Origin: Rhodoplanes tepidamans
GTDB taxonomy: Bacteria; Pseudomonadota; Alphaproteobacteria; Rhizobiales; Xanthobacteraceae
DNA: 64,000 bases
Direction: 5' to 3'
Assembly (NCBI RefSeq): GCF_030813915.1
Contig: NZ_JAUSUJ010000019.1
Location: 62,001 to 126,000 of the forward strand
The translations under genes and the position numbers were made by a program. The first letter of the stretch is position 1; every line of letters starts with the position of its first letter. Of this stretch, positions 63,390-64,000 are shown piece after piece. Under the pieces are notes generated by a model. That model did not search any database. It was not told the origin of the DNA and worked only from the letters and a program-made list of their open reading frames with translations.

Positions 63390-64000
63390 ATGCGTCTGTC
63401 CCGGTTTTTCCTGCCGATTCTGCGTGAGACGCCGAAAGAGGCGGAGATCGTGTCGCACCGGCTGCTCCTGCGCGCCGGCATGATCCGGCAGGAGTCGGCG
63501 GGCATCTACGCGTTCCTGCCGCTGGGGCTGCGCGTCCTGAACAAGGTCTGCCGAATCATCCGCGAGGAGCAGGACCGCTCCGGCGCGATCGAGCTCTTGA
63601 TGCCGACCATCCAGTCGGCCGAGCTGTGGCGGGAGAGCGGGCGCTACGACGCCTACGGCAAGGAGATGCTGCGCATCAAGGACCGGCACGAGCGCGAGAT
63701 GCTCTACGGTCCGACCAACGAGGAGATGGTCACCGAGATCTTCCGGGCCTATGTCCGCTCGTACAAGGATCTGCCGCTCAACCTGTATCACCTGCAGTGG
63801 AAGTTCCGCGACGAGGTGCGGCCGCGATTCGGCCTGATGCGCGGGCGCGAGTTCCTGATGAAGGACGCCTACTCGTTCGATCTCGACTACGCCGGCGCCA
63901 AGCACGCCTACAACAAGATGTTCGTGGCGTATCTGCGCACCTTCGCGCGGCTCGGCCTGCGCTCGATCCCGATGGTCGCCGACACCGGGCCGATCGGCGG
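63390..64000 (+). CDS. proS: Proline--tRNA ligase, 3' end cut by window edge
   Basis: The first 203 codons of a class II aminoacyl-tRNA synthetase are present. Marks are [37 protein letters not shown] and motif 2 [28 protein letters not shown]. An ATG at 63390 is preceded by CGAGGAG. The shape follows the short alphaproteobacterial proS without the editing insertion, as far as can be seen. The remainder lies past 64000. Confidence 0.95.
   Translation, partial: MRLSRFFLPILRETPKEAEIVSHRLLLRAGMIRQESAGIYAFLPLGLRVLNKVCRIIREEQDRSGAIELLMPTIQSAELWRESGRYDAYGKEMLRIKDRHEREMLYGPTNEEMVTEIFRAYVRSYKDLPLNLYHLQWKFRDEVRPRFGLMRGREFLMKDAYSFDLDYAGAKHAYNKMFVAYLRTFARLGLRSIPMVADTGPIG

Noticed and set aside
62745-63905. 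386-codon minus-strand frame antisense to proS
   Set aside because: It is the shadow of proS and of the repeats on the left. The strong minus-strand terminator also lies within it, which argues against a single long gene.

Overview
The window is one stretch of a very GC-rich alphaproteobacterial chromosome, most likely from the order Hyphomicrobiales (Rhizobiales). The reasons are the 14-gene nuoA-N complex I operon followed by birA, ribonuclease J, methylmalonyl-CoA epimerase, a DUF1467 protein and proS; a glyA-nrdR-ribD neighbourhood; an LdtR-type MarR regulator beside an L,D-transpeptidase; and many GC-rich paired-hairpin repeats between genes. I recognised no rRNA, tRNA, CRISPR array, transposase or phage gene. 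Both edges cut genes: an MFS transporter at the left and proS at the right.

Region 1 (1-9 kb) holds an FAD oxidoreductase and MFS transporter divergent from a LysR regulator, then TerC, a quinone oxidoreductase coupled to a CPBP protease, and an FkbM methyltransferase. Region 2 (7.7-12 kb) is biotin synthesis: bioF-bioD on the minus strand, divergent from bioA-panE. Region 3 (12-18.3 kb) is the most unusual metabolic locus. A TTG-started glutamine-dependent asparagine synthetase, a free acyl carrier protein, an AMP-forming ligase and an NAD-synthase-like ATP pyrophosphatase form a tightly packed cassette, divergent from a GNAT-like protein. It looks like a small amide-forming pathway with an unknown product.

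Region 4 (18.4-34.4 kb) carries rimO, a YwaF-like membrane protein, a Gly/Met-rich exported protein, an SDR, small exported proteins, a 1023-residue autotransporter, an orphan Bug-type binding protein, a DUF2147 protein, ldtR with palindromic promoter elements, an L,D-transpeptidase, a GlxA-type regulator and a methyltransferase. The theme is cell envelope and export. Region 5 (34.4-42.5 kb) is glyA-nrdR-ribD, with an orphan nucleotidyltransferase fragment, two repeats and an opposite-strand esterase between nrdR and ribD, followed by a 903-residue Pat-like acyl-CoA ligase/GNAT fusion.

Region 6 (43-59.1 kb) is the complete nuo operon with three extra genes inside it. A hotdog thioesterase resembling fluoroacetyl-CoA thioesterase FlK lies between nuoC and nuoD. 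A Uma2-type nuclease-fold protein lies between nuoD and nuoE. A 67-residue coiled-coil protein lies between nuoF and nuoG. NuoL carries a His-rich insertion, and large inverted repeats lie at nuoI/nuoJ and nuoN/birA. Region 7 (59.3-64 kb) is birA-rnj-mce-DUF1467-proS, with a minus-strand terminator upstream of proS that suggests an unannotated minus-strand transcript.
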